Positions 1-10,699 of a stretch of DNA of 25,758 bases are shown here, piece after piece. The position numbers and the translations under genes were made by a program. Each line of letters opens with the position of its first letter. Position 1 is the stretch's first letter. The stretch is taken from positions 3,950,306 to 3,976,063 of the forward strand of contig NC_090620.1 of the NCBI RefSeq assembly GCF_004359215.1, written 5' to 3'. Under the pieces are notes generated by a model. The model worked only from the letters and a program-made list of their open reading frames with translations, ran no database searches and was not told the origin of the DNA. Source of the DNA: Bremia lactucae. Its lineage: Eukaryota > Oomycota > Peronosporomycetes > Peronosporales > Peronosporaceae.

Positions 1-15
1 TTTCAGCCGTCGACG

Positions 16-977
16 TTGGCAGCCATGAAGGCATACCACGTGACGAGCTCATTGGCCTCTGAGATAAAAGAGAGCTACAGTCAGGACGACCACTGTCGCC
101 TGCTGTTGGATCACTTCGGTGGACGAAAGGTTTCCCTTCCGTCGCACCTGAAAGCTAAGCTCAATCGCTTTAGCTACAGCGATGGCCTGTTATGGCATCA
201 GCTGTCACCTTGTGATCCCTTGATAATCTATGTGCCTCATGACACAGATCTCAAGCTGATGATCCTTCACGAGCTCCATGATGCGCCGTCTAGTGGGCAT
301 CTAGGCCGTGAAAAGACATTCTTACGAGTGTCAGATGAATTTTGGTGGCCACATCTATATAGATGGGTGGCCAACTATATTCGCTCCTGCAACAGTGGCA
401 GCGCATAAAGCCTGCACCGTCCAGCATTGCGGCATTGAAGCCGCTGTAATTTCAAAGGACTGTTGGAAGTTGGTCAGTCTTGACTTCATGTTTGGAATGC
501 TGTCTGACCACACGGGTCGGACGGGGCTTGTCGTCTATGTAGACAGACTGAACAAAATGGTGCATTTCAGCACCATGTAGCACCACGATGTTACATAAGG
601 AGGCAGCCCTCTTGCTCCTGGATCTCGTGTATCGACTAAGCGGGATACTCAAGTCCATAGTATCGGACCGGAATCCACGTTTTACGTCTGGTTTTTGGCG
701 ACATGTGTTTGAGCTGCTAGGTAGCAAGATTCACATTTCGACCACAGATCATCCCCAGGCTGATGGCCAAACCGAACATGCCAATCGGGTCGTGGTGGAT
801 GTATAACGCACGATAGCGACTCCCAAAGAATGGGGCAAGCAATTGACCTATGTGGGGTTCACTATCAATAACAGTTCCACGCCAGTACATGTGAGACAGC
901 GTTTTATGTAAACGAACGGCGCCATCCTCGGACACCAGTATCGTTTGTGCGCAGGCCGAGTCTGGGTGGGGGCATGG
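16..977 (+). pseudogene. Ty3/gypsy integrase remnant, 3' end of pol (element E0)
   Basis: This is the decayed C-terminal half of a gypsy polyprotein. The first open part (16-408) carries the integrase H2C2 zinc-binding region: HELHDAPSSGHLGREKT, then a WWP block and RSC, with the second cysteine of the final pair lost where the frame breaks. A second frame (about 405-580) holds the start of the catalytic core (SLDFMFGML, then YVDRLNKMVHFSTM). A third (588-806) holds SIVSDRNPRFTSGFW and DHPQADGQTEHANRV, the DDE-core aspartate and glutamate blocks. The tail (807-980) still resembles the region after the core (FTINNSSTPVH, then in another frame FYVNERRHPRTP) and ends with a stop just before the LTR. 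At least three frame changes and several stops mean it cannot be functional. The element's 5' part lies outside the window. Family-level identity is secure. Confidence 0.9.
961..977 (+). promoter_or_regulatory. Candidate polypurine tract of E0
   Basis: A G-rich run, TGGGTGGGGGCATGG, sits directly before the LTR that starts TGTAACGGGC at 978. In LTR retrotransposons the purine tract that primes plus-strand DNA lies exactly there. The position fits E0 being read on the plus strand with 978-1504 as its 3' LTR. The tract is interrupted by pyrimidines, so this is a candidate. Confidence 0.5.
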
Positions 978-1504
978 TGTAACGGGCTAAAATTGCCCTA
1001 TTGTTACGCAGTCCCCGTTAAGTACACTTTAGGTACATAAGGGGATGGCCAATTACTTAAGTGAAGTAATAAGACCTACAGATTGGGTGTGGTTCATATT
1101 GTGACCTACCCTTGTGCATGTGATGCATATAGGTGCATTCCCATTAGGAGGTATGACGGCTAGAGTCATCCGTTACGCGAGGTCTCTAGAAAGATACGCT
1201 CGCAATACATAGTGTTATCTGCAGAGATGACTTTTTATGATTGGTAAAAATTGGTATTTATAAAGTTTAAGAATAAATCAGCCTGAAAAATACTTCCTAC
1301 TTTGTAAGTGCGCACGAGTTGTCGGATTACCGCTCCTGTGACGACACGGGACTAAAGTACTTAGTGCGTTGGGTGAGGTGAAGTCGCTAACGCTCCCACC
1401 ACAATTATCACTGCACGCAAGAAAAGCTGGCTAAACCGCTTCCACGCTGTACTAGGGTATGTGCTTAAGTAGAGCGTGGTCGCTTTAAGACGTGCCCACC
1501 TACA
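978..1504 (+). repeat. LTR type A, 3' LTR of gypsy element E0
   Basis: The 527-base repeat begins TGTAACGGGCTAAA and ends CCCACCTACA, giving the usual TG...CA ends. It aligns along its whole length with the reverse complements of 4186-4696 and 7014-7540; the three share the start, the end, a GGATGAC/GTCATCC stem and the order of short blocks, with many substitutions. It follows the stop of the E0 integrase and a purine-rich tract, so it is read as E0's 3' LTR. The open frames inside it are accidental. Confidence 0.88.
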
Positions 1505-1545
1505 AACAAGGTGAAGTTCATGTAGTGGACGATACCAACACCTAG

Positions 1546-4046
1546 AGTGACGATACGTCAGAACTCTTGATGTTGATGAGAGGGGTATTAAAGCGTCTGG
1601 ACAGGCTTGAGAAGTCGCATATAAAATATAAAGAAGAAAGGGAAGGGTGTGTAAAATACGGAGACACACTCATGATTCCGCCTTTGAGCTCGATATGTTT
1701 TTCTCGGCCTTAAGAAGGTGCACAAGAATGCACATGGACAGCTTAAATGGATCGTATGTCACGCTGGCGATTAAAGCCTAGATATGGCGATCCAAATATA
1801 CATGCACATTTTGAAGTTGCTCAAGTATTTGGAGCTCACGGTAAGTTGTCCAATTCTGGCAATCATAAAAAGAATCCGATCAAGGTCAAAATTTGGATAA
1901 GCAAGCATATGGACACAGGGTACAAATTAGATACCCGGATGCAAGGCAGAAAAACTCGGTATTCGGCCATCGGCGAACGTGTACTGTACGAAGGTCTCGG
2001 CTCTTTTTTTTCTTAAGTGTGATCGAAGATTCGAGCGACAAATCTGGCTGGCTCAGTCTTATGTGGATTTGAATGGCCAGAAGATGTGAAAGTAGATATG
2101 TTCGGACTGTACTGCAAAAAGAAATTACGACAGGCAAGTTGCGATGTGGTGGAATCAGTTACCCACTTTACAATACGTGATGAAAAAGGTACTGGAAACA
2201 TTTAAGATAAGCATCACGCCGACTCAAGCGATGAAGCATTTTACACAAAGACAAGACCCCAGCAGGAGTTGGACTGAACCTTACATGCATCTGACGGCCA
2301 TCTCGGAAGTTTGCGGAAATGGTGGTAACTATTTGATCTTGGATAATATCGTACAGTGCGCTTTGGAAGGAATGCGAACTGTTCTGTTGGCCAAGGTGGA
2401 CCACACGCGAACTGATTACTTAATTTGAGCGGAGCAACTTGCTCATTATGCTAAAGCATACGAGTTACACTCTGTCAAGGAAAGAGCTCTCGGAAGAGAA
2501 ATCATTGGATTCGTTTTGGAGCGCTTGGGGCGAAATGGCAAGGACACGAGTCGATGCCATTGAAGCAATGAAGTCGGACATCTGAAGGCAGCGTGTCCAA
2601 AACACAAGCGTTCACATCGATTTAAGCAAAATTTGTCGCTGGCCGTTAACGAAGTGTCCGCAGAATTCTAGGAAATTTTAGAATTTGAATAGTAATTCGA
2701 GCAGACACTTGGTAGTGACGAATTTTGGCTTGAAGATGTTGGATTGTGTGAAGCGGTCTGTCTATAACAGAATGGTAAGTCACATAACGTGAGCAAAAAG
2801 GGCAATTTTACTATGACAACTATGATTTGTGGCATCGAACGTGTGATAACGCTAACGGATAACTACTTTGCCGAGGGCGTTCAGCATAATTCAATTTCAT
2901 ATGGAAATTTGGATGAAAAAGATTCTACCCCTGAGTACGATGGCTCGCAGCGGGTGTTGATTGATAAAGTATCTGGTCATGTGGCAGATAATATTATTTT
3001 AATTCGAAAAGTGTTAGTGGTATCTTCTCGCACGGATCATGCTATCACGGAACCAGTTAGTGCTATAGTAGCTATACTGGATGAAGAAGTGAGTCGGTTG
3101 AGCGATGTGTCAGAAGATATTTAAAAAGGGCATATTGGTGGATTTTCACAGATGCTTTGGACATCTGAGCTACGACACCATCGAACGATTAGCTTGTGAT
3201 CCTTTTTCCGACATTCTCTTGAACGACAAGCGTCGAGTTAATTGTTTAACATATGCGCAAGGAAAGCAGCTGAAGAATCGGCAATTTAAAAGGGACACGG
3301 GTGACCACTCACCTATCGATCGTGTTGGAGGGGTCGGATGCTAAGGTTCAATGACGGCTAAGGACCGTTTAAATAACCACTGCATGAATAATTTTGTTGG
3401 TCATGACGCAGCTATTGTCGTGTCTTTCTTGCACGTACGAAGGATGCTGCAGCTAAGAAGCTTTAGCATCTTTGGTGATTTTCGAAATAAACTTTTGATT
3501 GTCGTGTGCACGTACTTCGCACAGATGCAGGAGGAGAATGTCAGAATTATAATTTAGTTGTGAGAAGACGGGTGTGTTTAGGCAGCGCAGAGAAGCTCGC
3601 AATCAAGCTAACAATGAAAGGCCGAAAGGATGCTCAGAACCATTATGAATATTGCCCGCTGTATGATTTTTGCTTGAGATTAACCACTGTATTTCTGAGG
3701 AGATGCAGTGGAATATGCTGCCTACATATTGAAAAGGGCCCCTACCAGTGCAAATTTAGGTCGTATACTCCCATAAAGATGCTGACAAAGCAAACCCGTC
3801 ACTTGGTGAAATTGTTATTTTTGGATCTCCATGTATGTACCGAGACCCAAGATTTTTTTTGCACAACAAGGACAACCTGGGATTATTATTGGCATTGGTG
3901 AAGAGACCAAGGGGTACCGAGTCACCCTACCCAAGGATAAAGTGGTTTTCGTAACCCAACATGTACGAAATATTGAGACGTTGAAGAAGAATCAAAATGA
4001 TCAAGTGCGTGGGTTGGTTTTGAAGAACAGTGAGCTTGCTGTATGA
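1546..4046 (+). pseudogene. Ty1/copia gag-protease-integrase remnant
   Basis: A decayed copia polyprotein, scattered over several frames. An N-terminal charged helix lies at 1546-1713 (LKRLDRLEKSHIKYKEERE). Gag follows at about 2144-2460. A CCHC zinc knuckle at 2563-2605 has an internal stop and its second cysteine changed to serine, ending NEVGHLKAACP. The protease region starts near 2685, where the family motif DSGASRHL reads NSNSSRHL, so the catalytic aspartate and glycine are lost. 2789-3124 continues the protease. 3105-3344 is the GAG-pre-integrase HHCC region (FHRCFGHLSYDTIE, then AQGK), with one zinc cysteine changed to tyrosine. Integrase core traces follow (HVLRTDAGGE at about 3504), and 3831-4046 is the conserved end (ETKGYRVTLPKDKV, then VTQHVRNIETL). 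No RT or RNase H follows before the LTR at 4186, and I found no copia LTR. It is a dead, truncated element lying between two gypsy LTRs. Confidence 0.85.
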
Positions 4047-4185
4047 GATAAGTCCGTTCGAAACGTTGGACAAGATGGCTACACAGCTATTTCTCAATAA
4101 GTGGAGGAGGTTACAAGTCACCATCCCAACCACATGGCCATTAATTTACGAGCACATCCGAGATCTTTCACAGATAGAGAAGTAA

Positions 4186-4696
4186 TGTAGGTGGGCACGT
4201 CTTAATACGGCTACGCTCCACTTAAGAACACACCCTAGCACAGCGAAGAAGCGGTTTGACCGTCTACTCTCGTGTGCTGTGAGGATGTTGTGGTCGGCGC
4301 CTTAGCGACCTCATCTAACGCATTAGGTACTCTAGAAAACGTGTCGTTACGGGAGCAGTGATCTGATTCCTCTTGTGCACTTACCCAGTAGGAAATAGTG
4401 TTTAGACCGATTTATATGTAATCGTATAAATATAAATACCTATTTTAAACAGTCATAAAATGTCATCTCTCTAGATATCACTAATATATTGCGAGTGTAT
4501 CTTTCTAGATACCTCGCGAAACGGATGACGCTAGGTGTCATCCCTGCTAATGTGAATGCATCTATGTGCATCACGTACACAAGGATCTAGTGGTGGGCCT
4601 AATTACTTTATTTAAATAATTGACCATCCCCTTAAGAACGTACAAAGCGTACTTAACGGGGCCTGTGTAACATTAGATCAACTTTAGCCCGTTACA
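4186..4696 (-). repeat. LTR type A, 3' LTR of minus-strand gypsy element E1
   Basis: On the minus strand this runs from TGTAACGGGCTAAA to CCCACCTACA and aligns throughout with 978-1504 (inverted) and 7014-7540 (same direction). Being the left copy of a minus-strand element whose 5' LTR and PBS are at 7014-7540, it is the 3' LTR. The sequence on its inner side (4697-4809) shows no purine tract and no integrase, so the element's 3' coding end has been lost or replaced. 4047-4185 between the copia remnant and this LTR is unassigned. Confidence 0.85.
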
Positions 4697-4809
4697 AGTA
4701 AGCTCATCAACATATCGGTTTCGACAGGTGACTTAACGTCAAGGAAGCCCGCAAGTTGACCAGCATGCCAGACCCTTCAAAATGACAGTTAATCAAGAAA
4801 GCGGCTTGT

Positions 4810-5289
4810 TGTAACAGGGGTGTCCCGTTACATAAATATTATTTCCTACTAGAGGAATTATATATTATTTTTAATGAGAGGATATAAACAAAAAAGGACA
4901 AAAATTTATTTTTAAATTTGTTGACTTAATAGTTCCAATATTACCAAATTTGGTAGTATTAATGCAATAAGATATTAGCTCTATTGATTGTTTGACACAA
5001 TCGTCACAAAATACTATTGCGCGGGGCGCAAGTAGGCGCCATAAATAGTAAGTTATTAGTATTATATAGTCGGTATAGACAGATCATTACGTAGGAACTT
5101 AACATATTAATACAGATAACTTTTTCTATAATCTAAAGCCTTAGAATTCACCTTGAGTAGCTAAGACTTCTTAGCTACTTAGAGCCTCCCTCTGCACGTC
5201 GTGTACGTGAAGTTGTTATGGCGCCTCACGTTTAGTGTAACCTGTGTTGATTGACTAGTACAGTTACTGTGGTCACAGTGCCATGTAAT
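4810..5289 (+). repeat. Solo LTR of the E2 type, inserted in E1
   Basis: The segment starts TGTAACAGGGGTGTCCCGTT and aligns block by block with the minus strand of 13713-13210, the E2 5' LTR. Shared blocks include TAATATTAT-like AT stretches, a CGCAAG...GGCGCC block, TTGAGTAGCTA, CCTCTGC followed by GTGTA...GTGAAG, and TTGACTAGTAC near the end. The 3' end is eroded (GTGCCATGTAA where E2 has GTGCCCCGTTACA). No gag or pol of this family adjoins it, so it is read as a solo LTR, opposite in orientation to E1. I could not define target-site duplications. Confidence 0.75.
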
Positions 5290-5902
5290 TTGCAGGGGCT
5301 CGTACTAATATTCTTCTCAAAGACTTGGCCAGGTCAGAACCGACTCGACAATTCCATGGAGCACTTCATCTCGAGCCTTCTAAAGAAGCTTGAAACATGA
5401 CTCGCATACGGATTTCACCATTAGTGGCTTCCTGCCTCTGGCGTATGCCACTAATCGAGAAAAAAAGCAACTTCTTTAAAATCGGTCATATTGCTTAGTG
5501 GGTAGCCTAAAGTCATGTCTGAGGATTGCTTGCTCAGTCGTCGGGCTAGTAGCCCACAAGCTATGGGGGAGCTCCCTCAAACTCCCCCGGTTGGCAAAAG
5601 AGCATTGACGATCGTCAATGCATAAGTGCGCATTCCAGATTTGTGTATTTGTCAACAAACTGATTCATTGGCCAATCGGGCACGGTCGTGAAAGACGGGC
5701 TGTTGGAAGGACCTATGGTGCCAAAAGTGTAAGCTGGTGCCTACTTCGGCCTCGCGCATTATCGTCTCGGATGGAGGTGGGCTTTCAAAGATGCTTATGG
5801 TTGCTCAACTCACACTCAAGCACAGCGAGAAAGCAGCAAATGTCCTCTGTCACAAATCATCGGAGAGTTTGGGATACTGTCGGACTGCCTGGTAGCTTCA
5901 GA
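5290..5902. other. Unassigned interior of E1
   Basis: This lies where protease, RT and integrase of minus-strand E1 should be. I read it in all frames and recognise none of their motifs. Only short frames occur, such as a 60-codon minus frame at 5476-5658. It contains a perfect 20-base palindrome at 5602-5621, a GGGGGAG/CTCCCCC stem near 5563-5587 and a long-spaced ATTAGTGGC/GCCACTAAT pair near 5421-5457. Either pol was deleted and replaced, or this is a non-autonomous interior. Confidence 0.45.
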
Positions 5903-6666
5903 TTAAGGATTCCGGCCTCTACTCGCTCCTGCATTTCCCGAACTCTTACTAGTCGATGCAGAACTCACTCGTCTCGCTCGCTGGTTCTTGCCATCACCCT
6001 TCCGGTAGGGAGTCTTTTTGCTGGGCGCTTGAGCACCAGCAGGGACTCTGGCATAGCAGCGAGTTATCAATTTCTGCGCTTGCCGCACTTGTAGCAGACT
6101 ATGTCTAAATTGCCCAACTCCGTAAGAGTGGCATCCGACCTCTCGGCTGACGGCTTACATCAAGTTGTCGCAGAGGCACTGTTGAAGTATTACTCCTCAA
6201 CTAAGGCAATTTCGATTGCCTCTTCCATGGTCGACGGTACCTTTCCAAAAAGGACCTGTCGCGATAGTCGCGATAGCCGTTCCCTATCCGTTCTTGAGCG
6301 TGGGCACCTTAATATGTTCCGCTATTGGTCCACAGTATAGGATGCCGACAGCACTGCAGATAGTCTAGCAGAGATCGATTTGACTGTCGCGCCCCAAAGA
6401 AGCGCGCTTGAAGCAACAATTTTTGTTTAGCGGTAGACACATGGTGCGAGTCTTTGTCTTAAAGATCGCCCATGGAGGAAAGCCTTATCGCCCGCCATAT
6501 CCGCCGTGCAAGCCCACTCTGAGGCCTTGCCGTGCAAATGTGACATGGGCGTACGAAACATCAGGGTGCCGTCCTCGATGAGCTGCGCCATGCCGCAATG
6601 CTCTACGGCTAACAGCCAGTGGACAATCGTGTGCCGTGCAGTTCCATCAAACTTGGGCGGATCCAC
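5903..6666 (-). pseudogene. Ty3/gypsy gag with zinc knuckle, degraded (element E1)
   Basis: The minus frame at 6666-6427 starts MDPPKFDGTARHTIVHWLLA and continues through HLHGKASEWA, the capsid N-terminal part of oomycete gypsy Gag. After a frameshift near 6480, other frames carry AIFKTKTRT, AEHIKVPTL and KVPSTMEEAIEIALVEE (about 6215). The nucleocapsid knuckle begins CYKCGKR near 6090, then shifts frame to LITRCYARVPAG, so CCHC pieces are present but split. The basic linker (KTPYRKGDGKNQRARR) ends at 5903. Several stops and frame changes make it non-functional. Gag would normally form the virus-like particle in the cytoplasm. The plus-strand open frames at 5618-6340 are its antisense shadows. 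Confidence 0.85.
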
Positions 6667-6994
6667 TTGACGGTCTTTGGCTGATACAACCGGGTGGAGA
6701 GTCTCTCAACAGCCCCGTTTAGAGTCTCGTCTCAAAGCTGCTCACGCCTAAGCTCTTCCTGAATCTGAAGGGCGTAATTCGCCGCAGCATGGGTATTGCC
6801 TCGGAAGCAGCCAGAGCACAAATGCCTCAAGCTACTCCAAATGAGCAACATGTTGCTCAGGAGGACTGCTCAAGAGCCTGGCCAGGGCTTGCACGGCGAG
6901 TCACTTTGCCAAGTACTCTCCCACCTCCTGCTGACGTTCGGAAGGTGTGGGAAGTGATCCCAATCAATATTAAGGTTCAGAAAGACGAGTCAAA
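6667..6994 (-). other. E1 leader between PBS and gag
   Basis: This stretch, between the primer-binding site and the recognisable gag start, would be the 5' untranslated leader plus Gag N-terminus of E1. I see no domain. It includes a perfect 18-base palindrome at 6842-6859 (TGAGCAACATGTTGCTCA). Confidence 0.5.
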
Positions 6995-7011
6995 GGACTT
7001 TGGTGCTACCA
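6995..7011 (-). promoter_or_regulatory. Primer-binding site of E1
   Basis: Read on the minus strand, the LTR ends TACA, two bases follow (CT), and then TGGTAGCACCAAAGTCC. A PBS starting TGG just after the 5' LTR is the standard tRNA-priming arrangement. It fixes E1 as a minus-strand element with 7014-7540 as its 5' LTR. The same TGGTAGCAC start recurs next to the E2 LTR and, inverted, in E3. The first eight bases match the 3' acceptor end of initiator tRNA-Met in many eukaryotes; the rest I could not assign. Confidence 0.75.
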
Positions 7012-7013
7012 AG

Positions 7014-7540
7014 TGTACGCGGGCATTTCTATAGTAGCCACGCTATACTTAAGCACACACCTTCTATCGTAGTGAGGAAGCGGTTTGACTGCCTTCGCTC
7101 ACGTGCAATGAGGTAGATGGTGGGCGCCTAAGCGACCTCACGCAACGAGCTAAATACCTTGGGATAAGTGTCGTCACAGAAGCGGTAAATTGGCTTCACG
7201 TGCGCACTTGTAAATCAAGAGATGGTTTAGGACTGATTATATTAAATATAATTGAATATGGAACCTTGTTGAAACAAGCAATAGATGCCACCTCTGTAGT
7301 TGTACACCCCTACATTGCGAGCGTATTATTCTGAATACCTCGGATTACGGATGACGCTAAACGTCATCCCGTTCAATGATAATACACCAATGTGCATCAC
7401 ATACACATGGGTGGGTCACTTTGTGCACCGCACCTAAGTGGAGGTCCAAGTACCTACAATGAAGTAATTGACCATCCCGTTAAGTTCACGAAGTGTACTT
7501 ACTGGTTTTGTGTAACATAGAGCAACTTTAGCCCGTTACA
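7014..7540 (-). repeat. LTR type A, 5' LTR of gypsy element E1
   Basis: On the minus strand it starts TGTAACGGGCTAAAGTTGC and ends GGCATGCCC-like sequence then CGTACA. Its 527 bases equal the length of the E0 LTR. It aligns with 4186-4696 in the same direction. A hairpin GGATGACG-CTAAA-CGTCATCC lies at 7349-7369; the other two copies keep the stem with different loops. No clear target-site duplication joins 4181-4185 and 7541-7545. Confidence 0.87.
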
Positions 7541-8526
7541 CTAACGAAGCACAAATGATACCTTTTTCTTTAATCATATCATGTTATCACCTTAAGTCGT
7601 CGTTTGGTGCGTGAAGCACTAGTATCCTTTAAGCCGCATGGATTAGAACCTAGCTGCTCTTTCCCGCAATTTACGAAAGATAGGAAGAATTTCAAACCGA
7701 CATAATGCCAGGAAATGGCACGTTACCCTTAAATATTGTATGAAGTTTTCACATGATTCTTTCATTTCAAATAAGCTCAATTATGCCTTTGAAACCCCAA
7801 TCAATTCACTGTTCCAATATTGCTGCTGGTTGAGTATTCTTCTCGAGCTTGGTCTAGAATGCATCTTGGTGTTGAATTTTTAATGTTAATTTATCAACTA
7901 TTAGATATTGTATCGTTAGTCACGCCCTTGCTTTAAAATTTTGTTGCCGAAGTAATTTTTAACGGTGGTACAAATGCCGTCATAAGTGTAAATAAGAGTT
8001 TTAGTCCCTTGAGAAAACCTGTGTAAGGATTGACACGGAAGATGTACTCGTGACACCAAACAAGCTTCCAATCATAAAGCTTTGACAAACATGGCGCTTT
8101 AATGGCAAACTTTACTGAGCTGTGGCATCTTGAAAATTGTCAAAAATGTAAGGTTTGTTCTCATAGCAAGTGGGTGTGTCATTATCCGCAAGAGTTGATT
8201 TTTGCATCGATGCTGCTACATCTTCTTATTATATGCTATTTTTGAAAAGGGCAGCCCATTACATAATTAGTATTACCGTAAGAGATCAAATAAAAATACG
8301 GGGATGTTAATGACACCCCATTTCGGTTAATGGCACCCAAGATTAAGTTTGTATTTAATAAAAACCAAATCCGACTAACAAATTGACACCCTTGCAAAAA
8401 CATACAAACTTGGTGATTTTTTTGTTCTCGCTTCCATTTCACGCTGTTAAGCAACGCATTTCACGCTCATTCAATTAATGTTAAAGGGCTTTTTGTTTGG
8501 GGTTTCTATATTATTTACGTGGTTAT
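7541..8526. other. No gene recognised
   Basis: This AT-rich stretch has no open frame with recognisable motifs. A minus frame of 72 codons at 8236-8454 has no similarity I know. Two short related blocks, GTTAATGACACCC and GTTAATGGCACCC, occur at about 8305-8337, and a third TTGACACCC at about 8383. Their spacing suggests a decayed repeat, but I cannot assign it. Confidence 0.4.
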
Positions 8527-9020
8527 TCAATTTAATAATATATGTTTTTGTTTGATTACACGAGAAAGCACCTCACAGATCTTGTCGGCAGTCGAATTCA
8601 ATATCACCATATCGCCAAGGTAACGGCGCTGCTTCTTGACAACTTTTTGTACATTCCGAATTCCGTCCACTTTAGGCTTTTGAAATTTCAAACAGAGCGA
8701 AGCGCCTTGCGGGCCGTGCGGCTTTATCCAGTAATCCGGCAGCACTTTTACCATCACGCAAGTATAGCGAAACCTGCATGCAACAATTGTGGCCGTCATT
8801 GCCGTGTATACGGCACGACAGTGTCTTGCTCCACGTCTTCTATGTAGGAAATCGCGGCATCAAAACCAAACTCTTCGGTCACAGCAAGCGGCTTGATCCA
8901 AAAAACTGCTTCTATGCCCTGAAAGCTCAGCATCAAGCGAGCGGAAAAATTCGCCGTTATGTATGCTTAATTTTCGTAGTCAAGAAAGCGACGCGGACAG
9001 AGCCATCACAAGACACATGA
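8527..9020 (-). pseudogene. Unrecognised coding relic
   Basis: A 90-codon minus frame starts with ATG at 8799 and contains VLPDYWIKPHGPQGASL and KKQRRYLGDMVILNSTADK, with the composition of real protein. Upstream on the same strand, another frame (about 8810-8900) reads AVTEEFGFDAAISYIEDVEQ, which would continue the same protein with one frameshift, and short upstream pieces look coding too. I do not recognise the family. It may be a degraded host gene or a DNA-transposon gene. The overlapping plus-strand frame (8542-8847) looks like its antisense shadow. No promoter was seen. Confidence 0.45.
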
Positions 9021-9207
9021 TCTTCTTTGTCAGGTAGAGTAGTTGCCGTCATCGAATTAGTCAGCACACACAACGTTGCGACACACCTTTAAAATCACTT
9101 GCTTAGACTGTGCGTCTTCAAATATTCTTTAAACGCAGTCCATAGGTACGGAGTCCCAGCACTCTGCCAGAACAGGCAAAATCTGTAACGGATATGGGAG
9201 TGAAGCA

Positions 9208-10690
9208 CTAGGGTTCACCCGGTGACAAATTATACTGGCGAGGCCAGGAGAAATCGCGCACTACAGTGATATAAGTTCTCATATCCACGATGTCTAAAAT
9301 TGGTGAATCGTGACACTCATACACGATGCGTAAACGCATATCAATATGGGTCGGGATGACGACACGAGGTGTGTCACCAGTAATGGCTGTGTAGTACAGT
9401 ATACCATGGCGGGTTGCGTATCGATCCGCCGGAGATTGATACAAATTCGTGAATCCTTTTAAGGATTATTGAGATGGATTTATAAGGTGATTCACTAAAT
9501 TTTAAAAGCCTTACCTTCTTGATATGATTTTCTTACGTCGTCAACTAAAGTTGACGACGGAAAGCTTATTGTTGGTACAAAAGACTCATGTTCATTGTTG
9601 ATTTGCGCAGCTGTCTCGTCATCGGGCCGGTGGGACAGGACATCACCGACGACATTACGTCGTCCTGGTTTATATTCCACGGAGATGTTATACTCCTCGA
9701 AGAAAGACAGCAATCTCACCATTCTTTGCAAGTGGTGTGGACTGCTTACGGCCGTGCATAAAGACGCATGGTCCGTTTATACAATGAACGGTCTATCTCT
9801 TAAGAAGAAGATCCTAAACTTTGCCAGCTCATATTTTATGGCAACGAGTTCCTTCTCATGCACTGGATAATTGCATTCAGCTCGTTGAATCTGGTGTGAC
9901 TACGCGCGCTGCGCCGTCTGTGTCATATTGCGCTAACGCCTAGTCGATTGCAAAATCGCTGGCTCGCAGACCACATGAACTGGTCTGTCTTGGTCCGCAA
10001 TCGCCAGGACTGGTAGTTGCATCAATCTTTGCTTGATACCCTCAAAAGAACGCTGACATTCAGCATTTAATGTCCAGTTTAAATTTTATTAACATTGAAA
10101 GTTATATGTACTGTCGTTTCGGCACAGTTGCGGAGTCCTCTTGGAATTACGCCGATAAGCCAAGGAAATTTCGAAGTCCGTTTGCACCGACTGGCTAGGC
10201 CAGTAGTTGATTGCTTTTGTCTTTTAAGAATCATTGTGTGTATGCACTTCATGAGTTTTGCATACAACTAACTTTTGGACATAGATACGATAAACTTCAT
10301 TGCCCGACCTTTCATTCATGGCAGAGCCATCAAAGAAGACGTCATCAAGTTACTCGGTGCAAAATCCCGCACCGATCTCAACAGATTGCTTATGCTTCTA
10401 TTGATTGCTGTAGAGGCATCCTTCTGCTACTTTATGCGCACAGAATATGAAACAGCAATGTGGGAACTTAATCTCTCACATGGACCGCTGCTAATGGATC
10501 AGTGAAGAAGTTGTTAATGTTCACGAGGCAATGGCCACACAGTTTTTCGAACCTGGTATCAGGTGGGTTTCGTCTCAAGCGCCTTTATCCTCAGGCAACT
10601 CGTGCGGTACGGATTCAGATAATACCCCTCAAATTCAATCAAATCCTTATAATTAAGGCTTATCGTCAAGAACTTCCAGGATTGAGACGT
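9208..10690 (-). pseudogene. E2 reverse transcriptase, RNase H and integrase N-terminus, broken
   Basis: RT is badly decayed. The YxDD loop region (near 10350) aligns with SYFDDVF of E3 but a missing base destroys the frame. The RT thumb/connection trace (10267-10079) carries a weak match to the GLAAYLHKY and YAEMTVHL blocks of E3. RNase H traces appear as DQDRPVHVVC and a frameshifted ASDFAI near 9960, then the end block VRLLSFFEEYNISVEYKPGR and a DVLSHRPD motif in 9731-9495. After a stop, the frame at 9444-9208 holds the integrase H2C2 start (YYTAITGDTPRVVIP, then YECHDSP and RDFSWPRQY). The normal GH pair and the later CxxC are absent. These domains would copy and insert the element; none is intact. 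The palindrome at 9536-9559 lies in the RNase H-integrase spacer. Confidence 0.82.
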
Positions 10691-10699
10691 AAAACGTTT

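Noticed and set aside
1361..1669. 102-codon minus frame
   Set aside because: It spans the end of a type A LTR and the start of the copia remnant, with no motif.
978..4696. The inverted 500-base arms as terminal inverted repeats of a DNA transposon
   Set aside because: Each arm is an LTR tied to its own gypsy element by an integrase and purine tract (left) or by a PBS and gag partner LTR (right). The interior is copia, not a transposase.
5618..6340. Plus-strand frames of 158 and 79 codons
   Set aside because: They are shadows of the minus-strand E1 gag, which carries the recognisable capsid and zinc-knuckle blocks.
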